From Conoideocrella luteorostrata (lineage: Eukaryota > Ascomycota > Sordariomycetes > Hypocreales > Clavicipitaceae), in the NCBI GenBank assembly GCA_032433595.1, contig JASWJB010000284.1, forward strand, positions 1 to 58,554: 58,554 bases of DNA, read 5' to 3'. Under the pieces are notes generated by a model. It was not told where the DNA came from and ran no database searches. It worked only from the letters and a program-made list of their open reading frames with translations. Position numbers and translations under genes: made by a program. Shown here piece after piece: positions 1 to 11,454 of the stretch (the stretch's first letter is position 1; every line of letters starts with the position of its first letter).

Positions 1-564
1 AAAGAAAGCGTCATACAACTACAAGCTAGGTGGCAGAATACTCAATTCTTCCACTGACCCAAAACCTAAGCAAACAAGTGTCTAATTCCTATAGTTGTTT
101 CCCAAAACCCGTGTTAATAACTGTTCACCGTATCAGATACACTTTTCAAGAGCTGCGTCTACTTGTGCATCTCCTGGAGTCGTCAAATTCGTCAAAATAG
201 CACATCATGGTCGTAGAAAAGAAATGCAGGTTTTCAGACCGTTCCAGATCCAGAAATACAGCAAATCCCTAACAACCAGTTTCGAAAGGATTATACGTCG
301 GCCCTTGTATGAATATTACTCCACAAAAAGGTTGGCTTGAATTCCCTTTGACGAACTTCCATACACCCTGAAACTCCAATTTGAGCAGTGCTGAATCCAT
401 TGGTAGATTTCCCGTCTCCGAGCGCGCACAAAATGCTCAACTTGGCTCAAACGTAATGATAAGAGCAGCCGGTGCATGCTCCTTGCTTATGCAGTCCCCT
501 TTTGCACATACATCAGACAAACATTACCTGTGCCATGACTGGTTAAAGGCGGAGGGGAGAACGC
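1..564. other. Gene-free flank downstream of the Ppz phosphatase
   Basis: I see no supported gene here. The stretch lies past the spliced stop of the phosphatase at 565 and probably includes its 3' untranslated region. Short open frames on both strands have no recognisable domain, signal peptide or splice-supported extension. The frame of the phosphatase ORF that runs on to 524 belongs to the unspliced reading and is not coding after splicing. Confidence 0.6.
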
Positions 565-2305
565 CTAAGGCACGCTCTGGGGCTGTACGCTTGCTGGCTG
601 TAGACTGGTCAGCATGTTGCTCAAAGTGACGCAGGAAAGCGAACAGTGATATAAGACTTACTGGACTGTTGAGCATTTGCTGTCTCTTGCTGCGTCCTTT
701 CTTGATGTGGCTCTTGAGGGCACTAGAGTCCAACGGCTTTAAAAGTTCAAAGCTGCAGAGTAGCTCCGAGGAGACCGACATGACAGCTCCCCAGTTGTCA
801 AATTCGCCACAATACTGCGTAAAAGCTATTAGTTTACCATCAATGAATTTAGGATCAAAGTCAGCACTTACATTAGGCGCACTGAACACGGTGACCAAGA
901 CCCTGTCGTTGAAAAATTCGTATCCATCCTCCACCACCATGTGCGCCCGACAGATGAGGTCGAAGTCGTGCACAGCTAAAAACTCGGTAATAACACGCTT
1001 GCCGAAACAATAACTCACTCCTCTTTCATTTGCTTCCCAATCTTGTTCCATATCCGCAGGGTCTGCCCATAACAGATCGTTAAGTAAGCCGTAGTCGGGA
1101 ACGTCAGTGGGTCGTGCGATGTTTCGGATGTCGTCCATGTGGCTAAGAGCAGGCGAAAGACCGCCATGTACGCAGAAAATCTTGCCTGCGACAATAGCAG
1201 CGATTGGCAAAGTATTGAAACAGTCGATAAAAGTCTTCCAGATTTTGACGTTACACCTTCGCTTGCATTCATCGTAAAAGCCGTATACTCTGGTCACATT
1301 GGCACATTCGTGATTGCCGCGGAGAAGGAAAAAATTCTCAGGAAATTTGAGCTTGTAGCAGAGTAGAAGCAAAATCGTCTCAAGAGACATCTTGCCACGG
1401 TCAACATAATCCCCTAAAAAGAGGTAATTGGCCATCGGCGGGAAGCCGCACATTTCAAACATACGGATGAGATCCGTATACTGGCCATGAACATCTCCCA
1501 CAATCTTGACTGGTGCATCCAGCTCCAGTAGTGCTGGCTGGGATAGAAGCACCTCTCGAGCTCGTTGGCAAATGGCGACGATTTCAGCATTCTTGAGGCA
1601 TACGCTCTTGGTCACCTTGCCAGCATAGCCCGCGTCCAGCAGTCGTTTGATGTAGTCATCGAGGTCCATATCCTTGATTTCTGCCATGCCGACGTTGCCG
1701 TTCGAGTCCATCTTGGTTGCCGAATCCAAAGAAGGTGATTGCGACACGTTGTTGATCATACTGTCTCGTTTAACAAGGATGGGTAATCCGGGGGACTGCA
1801 TGTGGGCTGTAGCGCTGGCGTTCGTGGCAGACGGTGGCTGATCAGAGACATGGTCGACCTCGCCGGAAGCTTGCGCAGCGGCGACGTCGTGAGCTGCGCC
1901 TTTGGCACTAGAGAGCACTGGGGACGGGGGAGGTTGATCTTCAAAAATGCCCGGATCAGTCGATGACAAGTCTGTAGAGTTATGCTTCATATGCGGGGTT
2001 TCACTGCGACTGTTCCGATTAGAGCCATTAGATCTACCACTACGACCGGAGCGGACTGAAGCCGCATCAATCGTCTTGTCGCCATTGGACTCGCCATTGG
2101 ATATTATTGCCGAGTTTCTAGGGCTATCGGTATTGAGAGACTTGCTGTTGTTGCCTCCAGGTATTTTGGATCGAAAGGATCGAAAGGATCGTGATGACTC
2201 CTTGGTATCGGACCTGCTGATGGAAGGGTACGTTTGCAAGCCGTCAGAGCCGGAGCCTTTGGACGAGGAGGGTCCACCGCCTTCTTTGGAGGCTTGGTTA
2301 CCCAT
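565..2305 (-). CDS. Ser/Thr protein phosphatase, Ppz/PP1-Z type
   Basis: A PP1-like metallophosphatase of the fungal Ppz class, which acts in salt tolerance, cation homeostasis and cell integrity. Exons on the minus strand are 872-2305, 662-814 and 565-597, giving 539 residues. The start reads MGNQASK, an N-myristoylation signal at Gly2 typical of Ppz. Residues 1 to about 207 are Ser/Asn-rich and disordered. The catalytic domain follows, with GDVHG (270-274), GDYVDRG (298-304) and RGNHE (329-333). Intron 1 (815-871, 57 nt) has a GTAAGT donor and ACGCAG acceptor. It must be removed to restore [11 protein letters not shown], which PP1-type enzymes keep contiguous. Intron 2 (598-661, 64 nt) shifts the frame to a short tail ending [12 protein letters not shown]. 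The unspliced ORF would run past this to 524 with a non-family tail. Position 306 is Met, where PP1 relatives usually have Gln after DRGK. The product is certain; the exon ends are well supported. Confidence 0.93.
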
Positions 2306-5300
2306 CTCGCAGGGTTAGAGATTTGAGTTGTCGAAGCGATGTAGAGGCGGCAGTGGCGGTGACGACGACGACAATAAGCGGCGTGAAATAGATGTGAGAT
2401 GCGGCGTTTGCTGCGACGTTTCCGGCTATGAGTGTCTCAAATGTCGCGTGGTAGCGTGGGGTAGGTTTTTTCGCCTATCCTGCGTGACCGACCGTTTGCT
2501 TCGAATATTGCGGCGGTCTGCGAATGACTGATTCCAAAAAGTCTCTTTGTACGCGGTTGGATCGCTGGGTGGTGATAATATGTGTGTGATGTTGAAACAG
2601 TGGTGAATGATGATAATGATTTTTCTTCTTCCAGCCTTGCTTCTCTTGGTCCAAGTGGCTCGTTCTAGGGAGGATGAAAGAGTCGGCCAAGGACAGAGAA
2701 GAGGGCAGAGCGAGGAATCGTGAATGCGTCCGTCTTGAGAGTTGTTTCACGCGCGCACCCACAGAAACTCCAAAAAAAAAAAATTAACAAAAAGGGCGAG
2801 TCACGCAACGAAAGTCGGGTGTCCCGGGATGGCTGATGACGTCGTTGTCACTAACGATGCAGCTGTCGCTGCGTCGACTGGGGCAGCTTGCTCTATGATG
2901 TGCAGATGCAGATGCAGGTGCTTGTGCTGGTGTTTCGGTAACACAACTTCAGCTTGTAGAGATGGTGGTGGTATTATTATTAGCTGCAGGGTCCGAATCG
3001 GCAAAACGACAACAGGACGATCGAGAGTAAGGTGTTGGTGCTGCGCCTTTGCCTTGCGTAACTGTCGGCGATACGGCTTAAAATCGAAAAAGTTGGATGA
3101 CGGACCGGGGATTAAAAGTGATGGCTTCCGTCTGGTGAACGACAGCGGGCACGAGAACGGGTGCGGATGCCGAAACAGATGCACTGTGGCAGTGTGGCCT
3201 GGTCACTGTGGTCCCGGGTGGCTGCGATGTTTGGTGTCAGGTCAGAGGCACAAATCAAATACACTAGCATGTACTCCGTACGGGCGCGCAAACCAGAAGA
3301 TGATGGGAACACAGCACAACACGGCACAGCGCAGCACAACCCTACCCGACGGAACATCCAACGTCAACATGAACGTAAACCGAGACAAGGGAAATGTAAC
3401 ATGTAGCCGTGCGAGACACGGCGATTGTCAAATCGAGACAGCACAACTCGAATGAAGGGGATTGTTCTTACTTTTCAGAGAGGGTGAGGACAAGGCAAGT
3501 TAAAAATGCCAAACAGAGGTAGCAGAGCAGCCGCGAAGCACTAAACTGGGGCAATCGAGGCAGGGCAGGACAAGGCAGATGCAATGTTTGGGGAAAAAGA
3601 CGAGATGGGCAACAGTACCTGCAGATCCCGAGGCGGGTTGGACACGGAGGCACGGCTCTGCCAAGATGTCTGGAACGGTCTGAGTGGTTGCTGGATGACT
3701 GCGCAAAAGATGCCGTACCGTAGTAGCGACGGTGTAGTAAAGTGATTGAATCGCATAAAACTGGGCGGGCGCGTTGGATAGACGGACACTTGTTGTTATT
3801 AATCTTGGCTAGTATATCCAACACCGAACCACAGCCTGGCGATAGCAACTGCAAAACAGGTAGGCTCACTCCCCTCAAATCGAGCTTGCTAGTCGTTGGC
3901 CAAGGTCTGTGTGTCTGGATCTTTGATGGGTACGCCAAGACAGATAGATGCAAGGATCTGTAGTGTAGAGCACAGGTGAGTGGGAAGAAGGTTTTGTATT
4001 GCAAGACGTGCTGCAGTAATGATCGCGACGGGCAAAACGGCCACCTCCAGAAGATGCTGGCCGGAATGTCCGTCAGTCAAAGTTTTTAGAATTTTCTTGA
4101 CTCGGCGGGTTCTTTGTTGTTTCCAGAGAAGCGGCTCGGGGGCTGGCTTGACTGGCGCTTTCTCTGCTAACTACGGTATTATTGGTGTTGAACCGGGGGT
4201 CGATATAGCGGTTATCGGCGTCGGCGACGCTGAAAGATGGATGATTCGACGGCAATAGCGCCGAGCTGCGGGGAGACCAAAAGTCGACGTTGCCTCACAG
4301 GCCTGGGAAGGTGCAGATCAAGTCTCGACGTTCCTGAATTGACTGCTGCAATCGATGCTGGCTTTTGTGATGAGCGGTCAGACTTTGCAAATGATGCAGT
4401 CCAACAGGTTTTAATGCGCCCCAATGGTCCGTACGGTGTCTTGAGGATCTCGAAGAATAGAAAACCCCGTTGTTCTTTACGCTGGTACGGTATTGAAATT
4501 CGGCGTCGTGACCAAACGTTGGATGTGTAGATCGACTGCAAGTATATGTCCGCCAAGGTCAGCACTTGCACACCTGCACAACAGCTGAACGCCAAATGCG
4601 CCTCCTCAACAAGACAAGTTGAACAAGCGGTAGGGGTGCGCGGTCTGTGTACAGCTGCTGGCCGACTGAAGGTGCTCAGCTGACCAGACGATACGTTATT
4701 AGAAACGATAGCTAAAGAGCTAGTAGACGGGCTGGGCGGCGTGTTTGCACAAGCAGGCGCTGATAGATGAGCGAGCTGGTGAGAAGTCGGGGGAAACAGC
4801 TTGCTTGCTTCTTCGTCCCTCAGAGATGAGTTAATAGAGCAAAAAGATGAAGAAGAGAAAAGATGACGGGTTTGACGGAGAGCATGGGCACAAAATACAA
4901 ACTTCAGCAGTCAATATTCATAACGAGCCACCATACCATGCAGCATGAATTGCGACGGAGATGCTTGGAACGGGAACCGGGGAAGTCAAGTGTGCCAGCC
5001 TAGCCTGACCTGACTTGTACGAATGATGAATGGCTGAGTGGCTGCTAGTCGACACTTCTATTGCATTGCTGGAGCATGGCTGGCTTGGTGGGGTGGTGGT
5101 GCTTGGGGGCGGCCGACATGGACAATTGGACCCACATTTCGACCCGTTGGCGGTCGAGACGTCTGGTCCGTTAACGATTAAGGTTTTCGGTGTCTGCTTT
5201 GGTGGCTATGGCTATTCTTCATGCTCCGTAGTTAATCGTGCCTGGCTGCATCTAACGACTCATCGCTTTGCGGACGGGACGCCTTCGAGGATCGAATATC

Positions 5301-8300
5301 AGAGTTCTGGCATTTGCTAGAAGAAATCAACGGTGCCGGACAGGCTGTCAGAACTCGGATGCCCAGCTTCCTGGACCGTAAACTCCGCATCGACGGCAGC
5401 TACCATCCTCCTAGTGCATTGGCAGTTCCAGCCTCCGTGATCCGCCCTCCCGCCTCAACTCGTCTCGCCACACCGAGTATCTGCATGTCAGCTTCGGAGC
5501 TCACTGTTTTGAAGTTTTTCCAGTCCACAAGTGCGCAATTTGTGGCACCATGGCAGCCAAAAGGTAAAAGGGAAACCGGGGTAGACCCTAACGGAGCTCT
5601 TGTCCAGCCTTGGACTATTTTATGCTTCCTTTTGCGGTTTGTCCAAGGACACCGCCACCATGTACTCCGTACACATGCCACAACATCACACCACGCCATG
5701 ATCAGTACCAGCGCAAGGTCGCAACAATTGACCGCTGGGGCTGGCACGATCTATTCTTTCCTTTTGTGCTACCGATTTCTCCTTCTTTCATGGTTTTGCC
5801 CGTCTCGGGCTAATGTGTTATAACGTCCATTACCATGCCCACTCCGTGAGTCCAGGTTGGGCTGCAATACATTCACCCGAAGGCGGGGGCTGCCTCACGA
5901 TCCCCTCAGCTCCTCTTAGACTCTACACCGCACCGAGTACGGAGTACAATCCCGTGGTTTGTTCGGCTCCTACGAAAAGGGGAAACCCGGGAACGAGCAT
6001 CAAAGACATCTAACTGGCCCGGGGCAAACAATGTTATCCGTGGCTGTTGGGGGCTTTGGTGGTAACACAAGGAAGATTGGTAGTAGCATTGGTTGTGCGG
6101 TGACTTCAAGCATCCCGAGCGTGGGCAATGGCCGCCCCCCACATCGGCGCCGTTGGGTGGCTTCAAGAGCCAGCGCCCGTTTCCTCGTCCGCTCATTGTA
6201 CATTATGCATCTCCGTCCGAGGACCCATCTACTCACTATCGTGGCCGTAAATGCATGTGGGTGCAACAGACCGTACATGTAGTCGCCCCTGGAGATGTTT
6301 AAGTTACGCTAACATCGCCTGGAAATTATTCCAACATGTCCAGGCTGCTCCGCGGCACCAGAGGCATTCTACCTGGAGATGCAGTCTTTGGACACGCCAA
6401 AAGATCTGCCGTAAATGCATTGGAATGGGAATTATTGAACGGATTACGTTCCGGAACACACGTAACTAGTCATAGCGTCCGTTCAGTCCAAACTTCGCAC
6501 GGGGATCTGTTGACATTTGCGACCGTTTGCCTACGTATGTTTCCGCCCTATCGGGTCTGACATTTGCATTGCCTTCTTTTGAACGGCCGAAAGAGCCAGT
6601 GTGTTTCTCAATATCTTGGCCATGTGAATGTCTCTGATATGTGGTGAAGACTTTATTTGATCGGCGTGCAAGTCCATTATTTTCTACTTGAACGCTGTAC
6701 TGCACAAACACCAACAAGGTTAAGCTTTCATCACTTCACTGATTTCGATTTGGAATGCGATTGGCGTTGAAACATGTGCAGGCACAGGCGATGAATACAA
6801 TTCGCGGGTCTGAAATCTGGAAGGAGATAACTACGGAGTACTCCGTGCATGGCCGGTAACGAATGTCGTAATCATCGACTACTGAGACAGCCTCATCTCG
6901 TTACTCTGTCCGCGCGGGACGTATGATGAAGAACTCGGGCGAGGAGTCGTCAATGGTACTTTCGCCGTAGGAAGAATCGACTGAGGCCAACGGCGCATGG
7001 ACGTAACCTTGCAACCCTACCGAATGGCGGATGCAAGACAATGAACATCAACATGCCCTATCGCTGACTGCCCGACCTGTAACAACACGTCCGCACACAT
7101 GCCCCAGCAGATGTCTGAGTGACATCGGGAAGCGGCAACTCATCTGCGACACAGCACACAACCCTGACATCATCTCGCATATTTCAAGGGGTAATGTGTA
7201 ACATTATTTTTGCTTCGTGCCAAGCTTTTACCGCCATGAGTCGAAGGTCTTAGACAGTTGGGGGAATTCCAAAATGGTCTGGGAAGAAGTTAGGAGCCGG
7301 TCGACCTGCTGTGCCGTGGCAGACATCCTGCAAGTAAGGGGACGCACTGCTTACTCAACGACCTAACCTCACCATACAGAACGATGCCCCAGAATCTGAT
7401 TGAACCGTAGGACTACGGAGTAGTCTTGGTAGCATCAGTCATTTCGATACGATCAACAGTGTTAAAGGGGGTCACAGAAGATGCAAATTCGAATGCCAAG
7501 TGCTGTCGAGACTCTGATTCCTACGCAAGGGGAGGAATTGTTGAGATGAGGTATGTTTGTTTTCCAGCTCTTTGCCACAATCCTAAGTCTCGTCTCAAAA
7601 GCGCAGTGTACCAATTTGCGCTCCGTAGGACAGGTGATACAGGCGAGTCTCTGTATGCGAAGAGCGGATGATCGCAGACGGAGTGGTCCTTTGGAAGTAC
7701 GTCCTGCGTACATAGGAGCGTACGTACGACAGTAACTAGATAGCAGCTAAGACGGAGCTCTCGTTAGCAATTGTCAAGGTAGTCGTTCAACAGACCAGGC
7801 ACTGGCCGGCCGCGTGATGTGGTGGTCAAAGTCAAGCACTGGGGACAGTGCCACGACGGAATGCCGCACGCTTCTTGCATCTTGGACTACTGGAGATTGC
7901 TTGTAGTTAAGCTTAAGCTGGCTTTGACTGTCGTAAGCGGTTGCATGGAAGCTTCGAAGTGCCGCATGCTCGGCTCGATGGCCCAGGGCCAATACACGCA
8001 GATGGCATACGGAGTACGGAGTACCTAAATCTACTATCTGCGCGAGTACTGAGTACTGAGGAGGAAGTGCCCCGTGCCGAGTATGGCGACTCCGATGGCT
8101 CCTCGCTGGTAACTACTCCGTACTCGGGACAGCTGCCGCGCGAAGCGGGCGCGAGCAATCTGTCAGCTTCTCACATAATACAGCATATCTTGGGAGGACC
8201 AGTCGGGTTGCGTCAGCATGGTGGCGGCGAGCAACAGCTTGGTGCCAGCCGGCTAGCTGATGCTTCTATATTTGGCATTCTGCCCAAGCTAGTGGAGGCT

Positions 8301-9893
8301 GTGTGGGAAAGCTTGGCACCAAAGCAGAGCCGGCGCCTTTCCATCTCTTATCCTGTGTCGGTATCTATTTGATGTGGCGGAGGAGGATTCCATCAGCAGG
8401 CTCAGCCAAAAAAAGATATAAAAAAAAAAATCAAAAATCAAAAATCAAACCATGGACATTGGCCGTGAATTCTCGAGGCATTGTTATGGGAAGGATGAAG
8501 ATGGCAAAGATGAGGAACTGACGAACTGTGCGTAGCCAACAGTAGGACAGTTACTCCATTCACCATGATAATACAATGCAATAATTCATAATTCCGTCGT
8601 CACGACGAACGCCAACATTAAAACAAACACTACGGTACTGAAACGTCCCCAGATTAAGTGCTGATGAAGGGCGATCAGTGGATTGTATCCGTAAAGCCCT
8701 CCCTCCCGGTCATGCGGTGTTGCGCGTCCTCATCCACACTCTCACAGACTGAATAACGGACGTGGAGCAGCATGCAGCTGTCGCGTCCGCGTGTTTCCGG
8801 GTACTGTAAGTGGAAACGAGGCGGCTGACTGATCCTGGAGTTTGTGTGTTTTGTTTGCCTTGTCTCCCGACGTGACGGTCGCTACTGTTGAATCCACACA
8901 GGTCAATTGAATGAATGTCACGAAGCATAGTCTCTAGTTGCTGTAGGCGAGCACTTCAGGCTCTTTCCGGAGGTAGGAGCAGAGTACTGTTGTATCTTGC
9001 AATCGTGCTATGACTACAGGGTATAATTTCGGAAATTAAATATTGACGGTCTGAAGGAACTATCTTAGAAACACGCTGACACAGCAGAATGCTGAAGAAG
9101 CTAGTAGCACTGAAAAATTATAGTACTAGCATGGAAAAGAAGAGAAAAACAGCCTTGGCTGGTTGGTGCTCAAGCATGGACCGTCACAACCAACGGATAA
9201 ACACCAACGTAACGCGCTGAGGCGAAGCACTTGCTTACGATTGTGTCTTTTGGCTCACGTCCTCATCTCAGGGAATGCTGCTGCACGACGGAGTAAAGCA
9301 GCAGGTTCGGGAATACGATTCAGGGTCTCTCCCTGGTCGTTGCTTCAGCTTGATCATGCTGGAGTCAATTCGTAAAATTCTGGAGAAGACGGCCCACCCT
9401 GAGCTGTCGCCGCCCGCACGCCCTGCTGCTGTGATGCTGCGCCCAACACCACAGCTCCGCTTTTTTGTTCCAGCGAAGCATGGCAGAGCTCCGTACAGCG
9501 CTGCGCCACTCCAAGTCTCACGGCTTGGGAGAGCGCAGCATTATGCAGAGTACGCCATGCGGCCCACTTCGAGCACCCAGCCATCTTGTGGTCATGTCAG
9601 CTCGGCTGCAGCAGGGATGGGATGGGCTACTCCGTATGTACGCAGTACATCATATGTCATATGCCAACAAAAGAGTACGGAGGCCTGACTGTTTATATAA
9701 ACAACTCGTCCGACGTCAGCTTGCCCGCTATTTTTGAGTCTTCTCATCATCGTATCGTGCATTTGGATTTATTGCATCCAACTCCTTTCGTTCATCACCA
9801 GCATCGTGACATCACTAACAACTCTACGTCACCTGCAATTAACAACAACGACAACAACAGCTACTCCTACTACCAGCGCCCAACGCTGCAATC
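2306..9893. other. Long gene-free interval between ppz and SUR7-like genes
   Basis: About 7.6 kb with no gene I can support. The first 2.3 kb, read on the minus strand, is pyrimidine-rich in patches and should hold the promoter and 5' leader of the phosphatase. The rest contains only short open frames without domains, in both orientations. Nine exact copies of the TACGGAGTA/TACTCCGTA motif lie here (starts 3272, 5663, 5938, 6832, 7414, 8008, 8015, 8114, 9628), with several degenerate copies. I see no transposase or reverse-transcriptase fragments. A spliced small gene or a non-coding RNA could be missed by eye. Confidence 0.5.
9694..9700 (+). promoter_or_regulatory. Candidate TATA box of the SUR7-like gene
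   Basis: TATATAA lies inside the palindromic stretch GTTTATATAAAC, about 195 nt before the ATG at 9894. No ATG occurs between this box and 9894, so the chosen start is the first AUG of a transcript starting shortly after it. The leader that follows is rich in C and T, and then A and C near the start codon, as in fungal 5' leaders. Assignment as a TATA box is inference from sequence and spacing. Confidence 0.5.
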
Positions 9894-10898
9894 ATGGGTG
9901 TCGGACGCTTCTTTTGCGTCGCCCTTCCCCTCATCCTCACTGTCGCTTCCATCGTCGCCCTCCTCATTGCTACGCTCTCGGGCGTGTCCCACAACCAGCT
10001 ATGGATGTTCCAAATCGACACCACGAACCTGAGCATCAACCCAGCCGACGCTGCCCACATCGCCGGCAAGGTGGGCATTAACCTTCGCGACGTGAAAACC
10101 GACAACATTACCGCCGTCGACCTGCCCGGGATCGCAAATGTCTACGACGTCGATCTATGGGGCTACTGCAGCACGGACGGCGACAAGAAGCGCCAGTGTA
10201 CAAAGGCCGAATTTGACTGGGCAAACAGCGCTCTCAACACCAGCAAATTTGACGAGTTGGTTTCCAAGACCGGCGTGAAGATCCAACTGCCCAACGAGAT
10301 CAAGGATGCACTCAAGACCTTCCGCACTGTGGCGAAATGGACTGACGTGGCTTTTATCATTGCTCTTGTCGCTCTGGGCGTTGAGCTGGTCCTGGGAATC
10401 TTTGCAAACTGCTCCCGCGTCATGTCTTGCCTGACATGGGTTGTTGCCGGCATCACAGCGGTGCTTGTCGGTGTGGCGGCTGGTCTTGCCACCGCCATGT
10501 CCACCATTGTCGTCGGTACCGTGGAGAGCACCGCCAAATATTACGGCGTCAAGGGACGCATCGGCGGTCGTTTCCTCGCCACTGTTTGGATTGCTACCGC
10601 GTTCGCCATCGCCGCTGCCTTCTTCTGGATCTTTACCATCTGCTGCTGCAAGCCTGAGCGTCGCCAAAAGAGCAGTCGTTCGCGCCATGCCGACAGCGAC
10701 GGCGAGAAGCTGCTGCCTACGGGAGCATACCGCCCTCTCAGCAACAACAACTTTGAGATGGCTGGTGGTCAGCAAAGCGGCGTTTACCACCCTAACCCGG
10801 GCCCCCAGCTTCATGGGGGATACGCATCTGCACCTAGACATCCCTCTGGTCATGGCAGAACTGATTTGGCTTATGAGCCATACTCGCATCGAGCATAA
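9894..10898 (+). CDS. SUR7/PalI family plasma-membrane protein
   Basis: A 334-residue intronless protein with the SUR7-family layout: one N-terminal membrane segment, a long extracellular loop and three further membrane segments, then a cytosolic tail. Segment 1 is about residues 5-27 (FFCVALPLILTVASIVALLIA region). The loop (about 30-148) contains the Trp-Gly-Tyr-Cys cluster (WGYC) and a second Cys, as in family members. Segments 2 to 4 lie at about 150-172, 178-205 and 228-250, ending in a Cys-rich ICCCK boundary. The tail is polar and rich in Gly, Pro and Ser. SUR7-family proteins mark eisosomes or cortical patches and affect cell-wall and membrane organisation; that role is from the family. 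The ATG is the first after a TATA box at 9694. Confidence 0.85.
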   Translation: MGVGRFFCVALPLILTVASIVALLIATLSGVSHNQLWMFQIDTTNLSINPADAAHIAGKVGINLRDVKTDNITAVDLPGIANVYDVDLWGYCSTDGDKKRQCTKAEFDWANSALNTSKFDELVSKTGVKIQLPNEIKDALKTFRTVAKWTDVAFIIALVALGVELVLGIFANCSRVMSCLTWVVAGITAVLVGVAAGLATAMSTIVVGTVESTAKYYGVKGRIGGRFLATVWIATAFAIAAAFFWIFTICCCKPERRQKSSRSRHADSDGEKLLPTGAYRPLSNNNFEMAGGQQSGVYHPNPGPQLHGGYASAPRHPSGHGRTDLAYEPYSHRA

Positions 10899-11454
10899 TG
10901 GGACACATGGGCCATGCTATACTCGTTGACTCTTATTTCCAGTTTTTAGTTTTGTATCCTAGCTTTTACTTGGAAAAGATTGGAGCGAACATTGATATTC
11001 TCTGCGATTGAATACTTGGGGCATTATTCCTGGCGTTTTGATGGACACAGATTACAGCCATATTGGCCGGGTTTTATAGCTTATGAACATAGATCATCTC
11101 TGCATGCATGACATGAATAAATGAGAATATTTAATCAAAATTGGTCATGTCCTTTCCTCTCCTTCCGCTATGTAGTGAGCATTGTCGTGATGCGTCGACT
11201 CCATGAGCATCAGTTGAGGGCCGTCCACCAGAACTCGCGCTGCATTGCACCACTTGCGGAATCCATCCATCGATGGACCCTCAAAAATTTTGGTGTCCAC
11301 CACACCTAACGCACACACACGGTACCCAAGCAGAAGAAGTTAGCACACTCACCACAACGCAATAATGAATCGCATATAACTAGGGGTTAATTGGCTTCGT
11401 AGAATTTTTTGTACAGGCTCCCCATGGCTTCTTGACAGTGACATCCCCATCGCA
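10899..11454. other. Intergenic spacer between SUR7-like and WD40 genes
   Basis: About 550 nt holding the 3' end of the SUR7-like gene and the promoter of the WD40 gene, both on the plus strand. No independent gene is visible. A three-codon upstream ORF at 11424-11435 is listed separately. Confidence 0.6.
11424..11435 (+). promoter_or_regulatory. Minimal upstream ORF before the WD40 gene
   Basis: ATG GCT TCT TGA encodes only Met-Ala-Ser. It ends 19 nt before the proposed start codon at 11455. If transcription starts upstream of it, scanning ribosomes would meet it first. Its presence in the mRNA is not shown by the sequence. Confidence 0.3.

Noticed and set aside
524..661. Unspliced C-terminal tail of the Ppz phosphatase
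   Set aside because: A GT-AG intron at 598-661 with a CTGAC branch removes it and yields a short family-like tail ending at 565.
2742..3455. 237-codon open frame on the plus strand upstream of ppz
   Set aside because: Its Cys, Arg and Gly rich sequence has no domain and lies opposite the likely ppz leader and promoter; a TACTCCGTA copy sits inside it.
5020..5060. tRNA-like D-arm (GGCTGAGTGGC)
   Set aside because: No matching B box or acceptor stem within tRNA distance on the same strand.
10155..10889. 244-codon open frame antisense to the SUR7-like gene
   Set aside because: A shadow of the real gene caused by codon bias; no independent domain.
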